In this document: one piece after another, positions 21,342 to 30,331 of the stretch | Layout: every line of letters starts with the position of its first letter | Numbering within the stretch: position 1 is the first letter of the stretch | Source: Xenorhabdus kozodoii | GTDB lineage: Bacteria; Pseudomonadota; Gammaproteobacteria; Enterobacterales; Enterobacteriaceae | Assembly: GCF_002632875.1 (NCBI RefSeq) | Contig: NZ_NJCX01000005.1 | Coordinates: 119,344 to 183,343 of the forward strand | Direction: 5' to 3' | Length of the DNA: 64,000 nucleotides | Translations under genes and position numbers: made by a program | Notes under the pieces: model-generated | The model's database searches: none | What the model saw: only the letters and a program-made list of their open reading frames with translations | Told to the model about the DNA's origin: nothing

Positions 21342-22202
21342 ATGTATACATATAAAGAGGCCGCCAATTTTGCGGCATTCGTGCTATATGCAGCGAAAAT
21401 GAATCAACAATACTACAATAATCCCACGCCCCCTGCCGATCCGCGAATTGAAGAGGATGGATGGAAAGTTATCGCGTATCTCTCAGCCGATGACTTGTCT
21501 TTCTCCGTAACGCCACGAAAAAGCGAATTACCCAACCATGTCTGTTATGGCTATGTGGCTGCAAATAATCATTCTCCAGAGGAATATATTGTTGCCATAC
21601 GTGGAACCGATCCCTCAATCTTGTTAGAAGATATCCACGATGGATGGATCAGTTTCACATCACCGTGGCTTCGTTTTCCCAAGTTAGCTGTCAGCCAAGG
21701 TTTTTTTAGTGTCTATGATTCCATGAAGCTGGTTGCCCTTGAGCCAGAATTTCTCCATGATTACAGCCAGCTCAAATTAGCCGAAGCGATTGCTCAACTT
21801 ATAGGGATCAGGGGGCAATTGACGATAGTTGGTCACAGCCTTGGGGCAGCCATTGCGTCCTATCTCATGTATGAAATTGGCCCTATCGTCCCCAATCACT
21901 CAGCCTGTTTACTTGCCTGTCCAAGACCGGGGAACCGTGAATTTTCCAAACACGTTACCCAACATTTTAACCGTTTTGCGGTGTTCAACTACATTGATGA
22001 TGTCATCCCTCATCTACCGCCTAAAATTTTGGGATATTCTTCATTGGACTATATCAACGAGTTTCACCCTCAAACCAATCTGGATATTTCAGATGGTCCA
22101 CTGTGCGGACACTATTTAATCGATTATATTGCCAGATTGGATCTGGATGTGTTCAAAAGAGTCACAAAATACGGTGATATTGATTCTTGCATCAATTTAT
22201 AA
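21342..22202 (+). CDS. Class 3 lipase-like alpha/beta hydrolase
   Basis: A 286-residue protein of the fungal-type lipase (Lipase_3) superfamily. The oxyanion segment IVAIRGTDPS lies near residue 88 and the nucleophile elbow VGHSLGAA near residue 163. Candidate catalytic aspartate is in YIDDVIPHLPP (about residue 220) and histidine in CGHYLIDYIA (about residue 258). There is no classical signal peptide or lipobox, so it is either cytoplasmic or exported by a non-Sec route such as a type VI system. Monocistronic, followed by repeat copy D. Substrate (glycerolipid or phospholipid) is unknown. Confidence 0.85.
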   Translation: MYTYKEAANFAAFVLYAAKMNQQYYNNPTPPADPRIEEDGWKVIAYLSADDLSFSVTPRKSELPNHVCYGYVAANNHSPEEYIVAIRGTDPSILLEDIHDGWISFTSPWLRFPKLAVSQGFFSVYDSMKLVALEPEFLHDYSQLKLAEAIAQLIGIRGQLTIVGHSLGAAIASYLMYEIGPIVPNHSACLLACPRPGNREFSKHVTQHFNRFAVFNYIDDVIPHLPPKILGYSSLDYINEFHPQTNLDISDGPLCGHYLIDYIARLDLDVFKRVTKYGDIDSCINL

Positions 22203-22213
22203 TCATTTGCCTA

Positions 22214-22318
22214 TATACCAATCTAACTTCAAGATGCGTGTGATTTCTCCCCACTTCGCGGGGAGAAATCAGGTTTCATATCGTGTTGTAAATTGCAACT
22301 TGAAGTTTAATGCGTATA
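22214..22318 (+). repeat. Palindromic intergenic repeat, copy D (subtype 1)
   Basis: 105 bp, TATACCAATCTAACTTCAAG to TTGAAGTTTAATGCGTATA. Two substitutions relative to copy B, one of which (CCCCAC for CCCCGC) disturbs the central stem. Starts 11 bp after the lipase stop. Confidence 0.9.
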
Positions 22319-22419
22319 ACCATTGCCGAAGTGAAGTAAAATAACTTGATTTTCCCTCCCAACCACGGCAATACCTATTTAAAGTTAGGAAATGATAACC
22401 AGTAAATAGGGGCATAAAG

Positions 22420-22887
22420 ATGAAATGGCGTGGTTACCTATACAGTGCAATATTTATGGTGAATGGCCTGTTCACATCTGCATTATGGGCAAAAGGGGAA
22501 GCCCATCTGTTATTCCATATGGGGCTAGGAGCCAACGGTAAATTCTTTGTCGGCGGCACACTGCAAAATAAAGGCGACCAACCTGTGGCGGGAGGCTATC
22601 TGGCTGTTTTACCCCTTAATGCTAAATGTGAACCCGGTGCACTCACGGTACATGGGTTTGAGCCATTGGCGCCAGGGGAAAAAAGAGAATTTCGTGTTCC
22701 AATAAACGCCCCGCTAAGCAGTTATCGTTTAATGGGTTTTGGTGCCTATGACGATATGGGCTTTCCACTTCCCGCCATAGATGAGACAGCCAAGATTATT
22801 CATGAACGCGAACCCCGTGAACGCAAAGCCTGTCAGGCAGCCCGAAAATCGTCTCCTGTTGATCATCCTGCAATCCAAAAGCCGTAA
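22420..22887 (+). CDS. Secreted hypothetical protein with signal peptide
   Basis: A 155-residue protein with a Sec-type signal peptide: basic MKWRGY, hydrophobic core LYSAIFMVNGLFTSAL, and probable cleavage after the alanine of ALWA, leaving KGEAHLLFHMGLGANG. The mature part looks like a small beta-sandwich (GKFFVGGTLQNKGDQPVAGGY and PGEKREFRVPINAPLSSY) resembling domains that carry extra copy-number of beta strands in surface or periplasmic proteins. The family is not recognised. AGGGG precedes the ATG. It sits alone between repeat copies D and E. Confidence 0.65.
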   Translation: MKWRGYLYSAIFMVNGLFTSALWAKGEAHLLFHMGLGANGKFFVGGTLQNKGDQPVAGGYLAVLPLNAKCEPGALTVHGFEPLAPGEKREFRVPINAPLSSYRLMGFGAYDDMGFPLPAIDETAKIIHEREPRERKACQAARKSSPVDHPAIQKP

Positions 22888-22918
22888 TATTGGCAGCCGT
22901 ATTTAATCACATTGGTTA

Positions 22919-23023
22919 TATACCCGTCGCCTCTCAAGATGCATCTGGTCTCTCCCCGCTGCGCGGGGAGAGACCAACACTCACATTGGTTTGCAAGCGG
23001 CAACTTGAAGTTGGATTGGTATA
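22919..23023 (-). repeat. Palindromic intergenic repeat, copy E (subtype 2, inverted)
   Basis: 105 bp from TATACCCGTCGCCTCTCAAG to TTGAAGTTGGATTGGTATA. The central stem is GGTCTCTCCCCGC / GCGGGGAGAGACC, whose outer pairs differ from copies B and C yet remain complementary. Confidence 0.9.
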
Positions 23024-23088
23024 GGATGGTTTATCAAAAAATAAACCATCCTTTCTATAGCTATAACCACTTATTTCTTAACATAAAG

Positions 23089-23796
23089 TTATTGCGTCAT
23101 CTTTTTATCCGTATTTATCCGTAACAGTGCAAATCCATCCCAACCTTTTTCCCCGACAGTCTGCAACGCCGTGACAGTCAGTTCTGGGTAGTTGGACATT
23201 TTATCCAGTGCCTGACGCACACCTTCAACAGATTCACTCCGCTGCTCATGGACAATTTCCCCTTCGCGGATCATATTGTCCATGATGATAATGCTTCCCA
23301 CACGCCCCAACTTGACAGCCCAATCCAGATACAATGGGCTATTTTGCTTATCAGCATCAATAAAAAACAAATCAAAGGGAGCTTCAGCGCTTAACGTCTG
23401 CAAAGTTTCATTAGCCTCTCCCACGATAATCTTAATTTTGTGGGTAAGTTGTGCCCTTTCGATATTATGCTGAGCCACTTTGGCTGCATGGGGATCTTTT
23501 TCCAATGTGAACAATATCCCATCATCAGGCAATCCTTTTGCCATGTATTGGGCGCTATATCCACCCAATGTGCCAATTTCAAGAATACGTTTTGCGCCAC
23601 TAATTTGTACCATCATCATCAAAAACTGCCCTTGCAGCGCAGAAACATTAATCGCAGGCAACCCTTGAGCGCTCATGTGTTCAAGGGTTTGTTCGAGATG
23701 CGGGGATTTCGGTAACAGTGCCTGCTTAAGATAGCCGTCAACCTCTGTCCACTGCTGTTGTAAAGTGGCTTGCTGCGAATTGGAACTCATGCTCAC
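23089..23796 (-). CDS. SAM-dependent O-methyltransferase (family 3, CCoAOMT-like)
   Basis: A 235-residue class I methyltransferase. The SAM-binding motif ILEIGTLGGYSAQY (about residues 70-83), the acidic post-motif FTLEKDP and the metal/substrate motif FFIDADKQNSPLY (about residues 145-157) followed by IIMDNMIREG are typical of the caffeoyl-CoA / catechol O-methyltransferase-like family 3, which uses a divalent metal. Cytoplasmic. Its substrate cannot be told from sequence; in this genus such enzymes may modify small phenolic metabolites. Stands alone downstream of galK on the same strand. Confidence 0.85.
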   Translation of the reverse strand: MSMSSNSQQATLQQQWTEVDGYLKQALLPKSPHLEQTLEHMSAQGLPAINVSALQGQFLMMMVQISGAKRILEIGTLGGYSAQYMAKGLPDDGILFTLEKDPHAAKVAQHNIERAQLTHKIKIIVGEANETLQTLSAEAPFDLFFIDADKQNSPLYLDWAVKLGRVGSIIIMDNMIREGEIVHEQRSESVEGVRQALDKMSNYPELTVTALQTVGEKGWDGFALLRINTDKKMTQ

Positions 23797-23872
23797 ACTC
23801 CTCTCATCATTAAGGTTAAATAGTGAATGAACTTACCCTGTAGAAAAAATGCTTTCGATACCTCACTTTTGC

Positions 23873-25027
23873 TTATTCCAGTTGGCTGGCGCCTTTTGTG
23901 GCCTGACAAAGATAGATATCCGCTTTCAGGCCGGTCTTAGTCTCATATTGTTGTTCAACCGCCGTTTTCACACGGTTTACCAAATCAGGGGGAACCAATG
24001 CCACCACACAACCACCAAAACCGCCCCCCGTCATACGAACGCCTCCGCGATCGCCAATCACATCTTTGACAATCGCCACCAGCACATCGATTTCACGAAC
24101 CGTAACTTCAAAATCGTCACGCATGGAAAGATGAGATTCAGCCATAAGCTGGCCAAGACGAAATAAATCGCCAGCCCTCAAAGCCGCCGCCGCCAATTTA
24201 GTCCGACCATTTTCACTAATCACATGACGAGCCCGCTTAGCGAGCAATGTATCGAGCAACGCTTGTTTAGCGTTAAAATCTTCCAGGGTGATATCACGCA
24301 ATACTTTCACTCCCAACAAACGCGCAGCCTCCTCACATTGCTGCCTGCGCAGATTGTATTCGCTATCCAGCAAGCCACGCGGTTTATTGGAATTGATGAT
24401 CATCACAACCACCTTATCAGGCATACGTACAGGTTGCGTTGCCAACGTGGAGCAATCAATCAGCAAAGCGTGGTTTTCTGTCCCGCAGGCAGAAATTAAC
24501 TGATCCATGATGCCGGAATTGCAACCGACAAATTGGTTTTCTGCCTGCTGTCCATTCAATGCAATCATTGTGGGGCTAATATTGAGTTGATAAAGCGATT
24601 TAATGGTCTGCCCAAGGACAACTTCCAACGAAGCCGATGAACTCAAACCCACACCTTGTGGAATATTGCCACTCATCGCGAGATCTAAACCACCAAAAAC
24701 ATAACCACTCTCCACCATAGAGTTCATCACACCACGGATGTAATTCGCCCACATTTTTTCTTGTTGGAAGAGAATTGGCCGGCAGAGATCAAATTCATCA
24801 TCTTGATTATGGTAATCAACCGCTATCACCCTGACACACATGTCCTCACGTTTGGCGGCGGCCACCACTGTCTGGAAATTAATGGCACAAGGCAGGACAA
24901 AACCACCGTTATAATCCGTATGCTCACCAATAAGATTCACCCGCCCAGGCGCCTGAAAAAAATGCGTCGGGGAATAATGAAAGTAAGCATTAAAAGATTC
25001 AGTGACGTTTTGGATTAAAGTTTTCAT
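23873..25027 (-). CDS. galK: Galactokinase
   Basis: Phosphorylates alpha-D-galactose in the Leloir pathway. Start set at the ATG 25025-25027 ([12 protein letters not shown]), giving 384 residues, near the E. coli 382; a longer upstream reading runs into the galT tail. GHMP-kinase signatures are present: [16 protein letters not shown] (residues 27-42) and the phosphate loop [12 protein letters not shown] near residue 125, plus the C-terminal [11 protein letters not shown]. Last gene of galE-galT-galK; galM is not in this window. Confidence 0.97.
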   Translation of the reverse strand: MKTLIQNVTESFNAYFHYSPTHFFQAPGRVNLIGEHTDYNGGFVLPCAINFQTVVAAAKREDMCVRVIAVDYHNQDDEFDLCRPILFQQEKMWANYIRGVMNSMVESGYVFGGLDLAMSGNIPQGVGLSSSASLEVVLGQTIKSLYQLNISPTMIALNGQQAENQFVGCNSGIMDQLISACGTENHALLIDCSTLATQPVRMPDKVVVMIINSNKPRGLLDSEYNLRRQQCEEAARLLGVKVLRDITLEDFNAKQALLDTLLAKRARHVISENGRTKLAAAALRAGDLFRLGQLMAESHLSMRDDFEVTVREIDVLVAIVKDVIGDRGGVRMTGGGFGGCVVALVPPDLVNRVKTAVEQQYETKTGLKADIYLCQATKGASQLE

Positions 25028-25058
25028 CTCTTTTTCCCCAGAAACGTTTTTAGCAAAA

Positions 25059-26138
25059 TCAGCGTATTTTAAAATGAATATCGCTGACATCCCGTAACTG
25101 CTGGGCCGCCTGCTCTGGCGTTAAATCACGTTGAGCTTCCGCCAGCATCTCGTAACCCACCATAAACTTACGGATGCTGGATGAACACAATAATGGCGGA
25201 TAAAACAGCGCATGTAATTGCCAATGATCGATATCGTGTTCTGGTCGTTTAAGATTGGTGTCACATTGATGCTGGAAGAAAGGGGCAAAATGCCAGCCCA
25301 TGGAATAGGGAAAAGCGCATTGAAACAGATTGTCATAGCGACTGGTCAATTTTTTAATCGCTAGCGCCAAGTCATCACATTGTGCTTCCGTCAGTTCATT
25401 CATTCGGCGGATAGGATTTTTCGGCAACAGCATGGTTTCAAATGGCCATGTCGCCCAATAAGGTACAACCGCCAACCAATATTGGGTTTCCACCACAGTA
25501 CGCGCACCGTCTGCGCGCTCGGCCTCAATGTAATCTATCAATAAGTTAGCGCCTTGCTGACAATAGTACTGCCACAGCAATTCATCTTTGCGTACCAGCT
25601 CATCAGGCAAAAAATCACTCGCCCAAATTTGTCCATGAGGATGGGGCTGGGAGCATCCCATCATTTCGCCCTTATTCTCAAACACCTGAACCCAAATATA
25701 ACGCTGGCTCAACTCTTCAATCTGCGCATTCCAGGCATCAATAACATGGCGGATTTGTCCCAATGACAGTTCCGGCAACGTCTTGCTGTGATCAGGAGAA
25801 AAACAGATGACCCGACAAACACCACTCACTGGTTCAATGTGAAATAGCGGGTCATCGGTAGGCGCAATATCGAAACGTTCCGGTGGCAAGGCAGAATAAT
25901 CATTCTGGAAGATATAAACACCCTGATAATCTGGATTGATATGACCCGAAGCGCGAGTATTGTTTGGGCATAAAAAACAGTGCGCATCGTGACTTGGCAA
26001 CGCCACGTGGAGTGGTTTTTCATCGCGACCACTCCACGGTCGCTTCGCTCGATGTGGTGAAACAATAATCCATTTACCCGTTAAAGGATTATAGCGCCGA
26101 TGTGGACAACCAACGGGATTGAATCGCATCTTTGACAT
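25059..26138 (-). CDS. galT: Galactose-1-phosphate uridylyltransferase
   Basis: Exchanges UMP between UDP-glucose and galactose-1-phosphate. The active-site HPH motif is in [11 protein letters not shown], with the second histidine as the uridylylated residue. Zinc-site residues are retained in CFLCPNN and [10 protein letters not shown]. The 359-residue protein is about 11 longer than E. coli GalT, with an insertion before the [12 protein letters not shown] segment. There the E. coli motif HAH, which supplies two iron ligands, reads HAL, so one structural metal ligand is replaced. Middle gene of galETK. Confidence 0.96.
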   Translation of the reverse strand: MSKMRFNPVGCPHRRYNPLTGKWIIVSPHRAKRPWSGRDEKPLHVALPSHDAHCFLCPNNTRASGHINPDYQGVYIFQNDYSALPPERFDIAPTDDPLFHIEPVSGVCRVICFSPDHSKTLPELSLGQIRHVIDAWNAQIEELSQRYIWVQVFENKGEMMGCSQPHPHGQIWASDFLPDELVRKDELLWQYYCQQGANLLIDYIEAERADGARTVVETQYWLAVVPYWATWPFETMLLPKNPIRRMNELTEAQCDDLALAIKKLTSRYDNLFQCAFPYSMGWHFAPFFQHQCDTNLKRPEHDIDHWQLHALFYPPLLCSSSIRKFMVGYEMLAEAQRDLTPEQAAQQLRDVSDIHFKIR

Positions 26139-26201
26139 ATTGGGTTCCCCTTGCTTTCACCACACAAACTTAGCAGAAAGCCAAAATTCTTTTAATACTT
26201 C

Positions 26202-27221
26202 TTACTTCGCTTGATAGCCATTAGGGTTTTGCGACTGCCAGCGCCAGGCATCTGTAGCCATTTCCACGATAGTACGGCTTGCCTTCCAGCCCAATTCTCG
26301 CTCGGCTTTCTCCGGGCTTGACCAACATTCTGCAATATCGCCTGGACGACGAGGGCAAATTTCATAAGGAACAGGCTGACCACAGGCATCACCGAAAGCC
26401 TTCACCATTTCCAATACGCTGGTGCCTTTTCCAGTCCCTAAGTTATAGATATGCAGTCCCGCTTTCTTACCAACGGCATTCAGTGCAGCAATATGCCCGT
26501 TTGCCAAATCCATAACATGGATATAATCGCGAACGCCAGTACCGTCAGACGTTGGATAATCATCCCCATACACCGACAGTTTTTCCCGACGACCGACGGC
26601 AACCTGGGCAATATAAGGCATCAAATTATTGGGAATTCCCTGTGGATCTTCCCCCATCGTGCCCGAAGGGTGAGCGCCAACGGGATTGAAGTAGCGTAAC
26701 ACCACCACAGACCAATCATTTTCTGCATGATGGAGATCAGACAGGCAGCGTTCGACCATATATTTACTGGTGCCATAAGGGTTAGTCGTATTACCGACCG
26801 CAGATTGCTCAGTAATAGGCACGACATCCGGATCGCCATAGACCGTCGCGGACGAACTAAAGATGATGCTTTTGACACCCGCTTTACGCATACTACGCAC
26901 CAACACCAACGTTCCGTTGACATTATTGTCATAATATTCAACAGGTTTTGCGACAGACTCACCAACCGCTTTCAAGCCTGCAAAATGAATCACTGACTGG
27001 ATTTGGTGACGGGAGAAAATAACATCAAGGAATGATTCATCACGAATATCCCCTTCATAAAACAGTGGCTGCACGCCAGTCAAAGCCTCAATGCGAGCCA
27101 GAACTTCACGATTGGCATTGCACAGGTTATCGATGATGATCGGTGTCATTCCGGCTTCAATCATTTGAACGCAAGTATGGCTACCGATATATCCCATTCC
27201 GCCTGTCACTAATATTTCCAC
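26202..27221 (-). CDS. galE: UDP-glucose 4-epimerase
   Basis: Interconverts UDP-galactose and UDP-glucose. The 339-residue short-chain dehydrogenase-type protein has the NAD-binding GGMGYIGSHT (residues 7-16), the catalytic YGTSK (tyrosine near residue 149), and the typical TNPYGTSKYMVE context. Length equals E. coli (338). First gene of the gal operon, with repeat copy F upstream. UDP-galactose made here also feeds lipopolysaccharide synthesis. Confidence 0.97.
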   Translation of the reverse strand: MEILVTGGMGYIGSHTCVQMIEAGMTPIIIDNLCNANREVLARIEALTGVQPLFYEGDIRDESFLDVIFSRHQIQSVIHFAGLKAVGESVAKPVEYYDNNVNGTLVLVRSMRKAGVKSIIFSSSATVYGDPDVVPITEQSAVGNTTNPYGTSKYMVERCLSDLHHAENDWSVVVLRYFNPVGAHPSGTMGEDPQGIPNNLMPYIAQVAVGRREKLSVYGDDYPTSDGTGVRDYIHVMDLANGHIAALNAVGKKAGLHIYNLGTGKGTSVLEMVKAFGDACGQPVPYEICPRRPGDIAECWSSPEKAERELGWKASRTIVEMATDAWRWQSQNPNGYQAK

Positions 27222-27336
27222 ATTAACCTCTTTTTAAAAATGGTAACAACGAGGAGTATAAAAAGAGTCATTACGTTAGTGAACTAAAATTAAATCTGGC
27301 AAAATCAGACCATAATCATTTTTAATTGATTCGCTA

Positions 27337-27440
27337 TATACCAATCCAACTTCACGTTGCCGCTTACAAGCCAATGAGAGTATTTATATCTCCCCGCGGC
27401 GCGGGAGATATAAGACGCATCTTGAAAGGCGACTGGTATA
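27337..27440 (+). repeat. Palindromic intergenic repeat, copy F (subtype 2)
   Basis: 104 bp from TATACCAATCCAACTTCAC to TTGAAAGGCGACTGGTATA. Central stem TTATATCTCCCCGC / GCGGGAGATATAA has lost one G in the right arm. Lies between divergent galE and ngrA, ending 28 bp before the ngrA start. Confidence 0.9.
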
Positions 27441-27468
27441 TAATAATCACAGACGAAAATAAAAAATC

Positions 27469-28212
27469 ATGCTAAAAAAAATAACGTTTACTCCTGTCCT
27501 CACCCCTGCCATCAATGACCCTTTTTTTACCAACATACAGGTCGGTGTCCTGCCCGGACATCCCTACCTTCAGGTCATAAAAACATATTTTGATCAATCT
27601 TGCTATCGGGATGCACTCTTTGACGAATGTGGCATTAGCTACCCACCTCGCTTACAAAGTGCCGTTAATAAACGACGTGCGGAATATCTGGCTGCCCGTT
27701 ACTGCACTCAACAAGTTTTAAACCCGTTGGGTTACCCTGACTTTCAGGTAACCAATGCCCAAGATCGTGCTCCAATCTGGCCTGATAATATTTGTGGTTC
27801 AATTTCCCATTCAACCCACTGCGCCATTGCCTTTGCGGCTTCTTGCAATCACTACCGAATGATCGGCGTAGATATCGAACAGGAGATTAAACCAGATACT
27901 ATCGAAAGCGTTTCATCCAGTATCATCAATGGTAATGAAGCGAAGTTATTGACCGAGTGCCCATTACCTTTTGGACAGGCGTTCACGCTGATGTTCTCCA
28001 TCAAGGAGAGCCTGTTTAAGGCGCTTTATCCCCATGTAAAATGCTTCTTTGATTTCCATGCGGCTGAGATTACGTCAATTAACTGTAAAGATTACGCCAT
28101 AAGCATAAAACTACTGCAAACCTTATCGGATGAGTTTCGAGCGGGTTCGCAATTTCACGGAAATTTTGCCTTAATGCCACAGCAGCAAGTGTTGACGTAT
28201 ATTGTGCAGTGA
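27469..28212 (+). CDS. ngrA: Sfp/EntD-type 4'-phosphopantetheinyl transferase NgrA
   Basis: Transfers 4'-phosphopantetheine from CoA to the carrier domains of non-ribosomal peptide and polyketide synthases. The 247-residue protein shows the family motifs in order: KRRAEYLAARYC (about 63-74), CGSISHSTHCAIAFA (about 108-122), magnesium-binding GVDIEQ (about 133-138) and FSIKESLFKALYP (about 181-193). In Photorhabdus the orthologue ngrA is needed for antibiotic, siderophore and nematode-support functions. Monocistronic between the gal operon and higBA. Orthology to NgrA rather than another EntD-like enzyme is inferred from general resemblance and the organism. Confidence 0.85.
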   Translation: MLKKITFTPVLTPAINDPFFTNIQVGVLPGHPYLQVIKTYFDQSCYRDALFDECGISYPPRLQSAVNKRRAEYLAARYCTQQVLNPLGYPDFQVTNAQDRAPIWPDNICGSISHSTHCAIAFAASCNHYRMIGVDIEQEIKPDTIESVSSSIINGNEAKLLTECPLPFGQAFTLMFSIKESLFKALYPHVKCFFDFHAAEITSINCKDYAISIKLLQTLSDEFRAGSQFHGNFALMPQQQVLTYIVQ

Positions 28213-28220
28213 TATGCTCT

Positions 28221-28253
28221 GTTTGAAAAAAAGAACCCTAAATTTTTTCAAAC
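28221..28253. repeat. Perfect 11-bp inverted repeat after ngrA
   Basis: GTTTGAAAAAA and TTTTTTCAAAC with an 11-nt centre, beginning 9 bp after the ngrA stop. It could act as a ngrA terminator (the right arm is itself T-rich) or as part of the higBA promoter region. Confidence 0.5.
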
Positions 28254-28259
28254 ATTGCA

Positions 28260-28280
28260 AATATCGCTAATTGCGATATT
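28260..28280. promoter_or_regulatory. Palindromic operator candidate for higBA
   Basis: AATATCGC and GCGATATT form a perfect 8-bp inverted repeat with a 5-bp centre, ending 13 bp before the higB ATG. HigA antitoxins autorepress by binding palindromes at this position. An AAGGGAG ribosome-binding site follows. Confidence 0.7.
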
Positions 28281-28293
28281 ATAAGGGAGTGAT

Positions 28294-28665
28294 ATGCGTG
28301 TTATCACGGCAAAAGCCATCACTGAAGCGATGCAAAAACATGCCCAATGGAAAATTGGGCTAAAACTCTGGTTGGATGTTTTTGATAAAGCATCTTTACG
28401 ATTTGAATCTTATGCCCAAATCCGTGAGTTATGGCTTAAAACATCGACATGGAATGTTGATCGTGTACCCCACGAATTATTAGAGACAGGAAGCAAAAAA
28501 GGGCCTTTAGATATTTATATATTTGATATACATAGAAATAAATGCCGCATTATCACATGGCTTAATCCCAAATCAGGCACTTTTTACATTAAAAATGTTT
28601 ATACCCATACTGAATATGATAGTTGGTGGCGTAAGCAGACTAAATCAAAGCGATCAAAAAGGTGA
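28294..28665 (+). CDS. higB: HigB-family mRNA interferase toxin
   Basis: A 123-residue basic protein of the HigB toxin family (RelE-like fold), which cleaves ribosome-bound mRNA. It begins MRVITAKAITEAMQKH, aligning with the E. coli HigB start, and ends with the characteristic IKNVYTHTEYDSWW-type segment followed by a lysine-rich tail (RKQTKSKRSKR). It is slightly longer than usual, about 105 residues in E. coli, because of a central insertion. The antitoxin starts 3 bp downstream, and the toxin-first order is typical of HigBA. Confidence 0.85.
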   Translation: MRVITAKAITEAMQKHAQWKIGLKLWLDVFDKASLRFESYAQIRELWLKTSTWNVDRVPHELLETGSKKGPLDIYIFDIHRNKCRIITWLNPKSGTFYIKNVYTHTEYDSWWRKQTKSKRSKR

Positions 28666-28668
28666 AGC

Positions 28669-29142
28669 ATGAGAAAAACATCACTCGTTACTTATGAAGG
28701 GATTGATGGACTCATCGAAATTTTACCCCAAATGATGCAGTCAATCTCTGAGCAACTTAGCCCTCTGGCACTGTTGTTCTCAGCGTGTATTGAACCTATA
28801 GAAAATGATAACGATCTCACTGCCCGAATGGCGCTGATTGATGAGTTATATTCATATGCTGAAGATACCGAACATGCTGCAGCAAAGTTCGCTGATCTTA
28901 TCACCGATCGTGTCTATGAATATGAAGCAAAAAATCGCCAAATGCCTAATGTGACGCCACGTGAAGCGTTGAGTTACTTTATGAAAGAACGAGGCGTTAG
29001 GCAGATTGATCTACGTGATATTGCAACTCAAAGTGTGATATCAGAGATACTGCATGGAAAACGTTCGATGAACATTGGACAAGTAAAAGGCTTTGCCAAA
29101 TTTTTCAACGTTCCTGTTGAAACCTTTATGGGTTCAGACTGA
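28669..29142 (+). CDS. higA: HigA-family antitoxin with XRE helix-turn-helix
   Basis: A 157-residue antitoxin. The C-terminal half carries the DNA-binding domain: ALSYFMKERGVRQIDLRDIA, then SVISEILHGKRSMNIGQVKG as the recognition region, and FAKFFNVPVETF. The acidic N-terminal half would bind and neutralise HigB. Co-transcribed with higB (3-bp gap) and probably autorepressing through the upstream palindrome. No other gene shares the unit. Confidence 0.88.
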   Translation: MRKTSLVTYEGIDGLIEILPQMMQSISEQLSPLALLFSACIEPIENDNDLTARMALIDELYSYAEDTEHAAAKFADLITDRVYEYEAKNRQMPNVTPREALSYFMKERGVRQIDLRDIATQSVISEILHGKRSMNIGQVKGFAKFFNVPVETFMGSD

Positions 29143-29150
29143 TCAACATT

Positions 29151-29189
29151 ACGCTGACCCCCTCGTAAATGAAACGAGGGGGTCAGCGT
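29151..29189. terminator. Large perfect hairpin after higA
   Basis: Two 16-bp arms (ACGCTGACCCCCTCGT and its exact complement) with a 7-nt loop. No U-tract follows on either strand, so termination is uncertain, but it lies between convergent higA and speB and may block read-through or protect mRNA ends. Confidence 0.55.
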
Positions 29190-29269
29190 GGACACATGCA
29201 AACTCACTTAAAGGATAAAGACCCACCTTTAGGTGAGCCTTTAAGACGACAATTGACAAGATTAATGCA

Positions 29270-30196
29270 TTAAAGATCTTTCTTCGAGGCCTGTAAATAG
29301 AGCAACTCCAGCCCAATCGTTGCTGCCGCTAATGCTGTAATTTCGGATTGGTCATAAGCCGGAGCCACTTCCACCACATCCATTCCGACAATATTTAGCG
29401 GCTGCAAACCACGCACTATTTTCAATGCGCGATCTGACGTCAATCCACCAATGACCGGCGTTCCCGTCCCGGGTGCAAATGCCGGATCGAGGCAATCAAT
29501 ATCGAATGTCAGATAAATCGGCAAGTCACCCACCACGGTTTTAATCTGCTCAACAAGATCATCAACACCCCGATCGTTAACCTGACCCGCATCCAGTACG
29601 GTAAAACCATTATCACTATCGTGCTCGGTGCGGATACCAATTTGCACTGAATGATGAGGATCTATCAGCCCTTCATTCGGTGCATGGTAAAACATCGTCC
29701 CATGATCAAATTGACTGCCATTGGGATAAGTGTCTGTATGGGCATCAAAATGGATCAGTGCCATTTTGCCAAAGTGTTTCGCGTGGGCGCGCAGCAATGG
29801 CAACGTCACAAAGTGATCACCGCCAAATGACAGCATGCGCTTACCCGATGCCAGCACCTTTTCGGCATGTGCCTGCAACTTATCACTCATATCCTGAGCA
29901 TCACCAAAGCTAAACACCAGATCCCCGCAATCCACCACATTCAGGCGCTTGCGTAAGCTAAAGTTCCACGGCCAACGACAGCTTTCCCACGCCAGGTTCG
30001 TTGATACCTGACGAATAGCGGCAGGCCCGTGGCGACTGCCCGCACGCCCCGATGTTGCCATATCAAAAGGAACGCCGGTAATCACCCATTCCGCATCGCT
30101 GGAATAGGGTTGAAAGTTCAACGGAAAACGCAGGAAACCGAAGGCATTTGAAACCAAAGAATGATCAATCTGGTTCCCTAAGGAGCTAATACTCAT
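29270..30196 (-). CDS. speB: Agmatinase
   Basis: Hydrolyses agmatine to putrescine and urea, the second step of the arginine decarboxylase route to polyamines. The 308-residue ureohydrolase has the manganese-binding motifs [20 protein letters not shown] and [16 protein letters not shown]. Sequence is close to E. coli SpeB (306). It follows speA on the same strand after 135 bp, as in E. coli. A weak hairpin CTCACC / GGTGGG followed by TCTTTAT lies just downstream. Confidence 0.98.
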   Translation of the reverse strand: MSISSLGNQIDHSLVSNAFGFLRFPLNFQPYSSDAEWVITGVPFDMATSGRAGSRHGPAAIRQVSTNLAWESCRWPWNFSLRKRLNVVDCGDLVFSFGDAQDMSDKLQAHAEKVLASGKRMLSFGGDHFVTLPLLRAHAKHFGKMALIHFDAHTDTYPNGSQFDHGTMFYHAPNEGLIDPHHSVQIGIRTEHDSDNGFTVLDAGQVNDRGVDDLVEQIKTVVGDLPIYLTFDIDCLDPAFAPGTGTPVIGGLTSDRALKIVRGLQPLNIVGMDVVEVAPAYDQSEITALAAATIGLELLYLQASKKDL

Positions 30197-30331
30197 GCTA
30201 TATCCTCAAAAATCCCATGCCGGCTGATTACTCATATCCAATATCACAATATTCAATAATTGGCAGTAACGAGTAACATGGAGTCTTATTTACACTAAAA
30301 AATTAATCTTCCAAACAATGGCTAATCAAGA

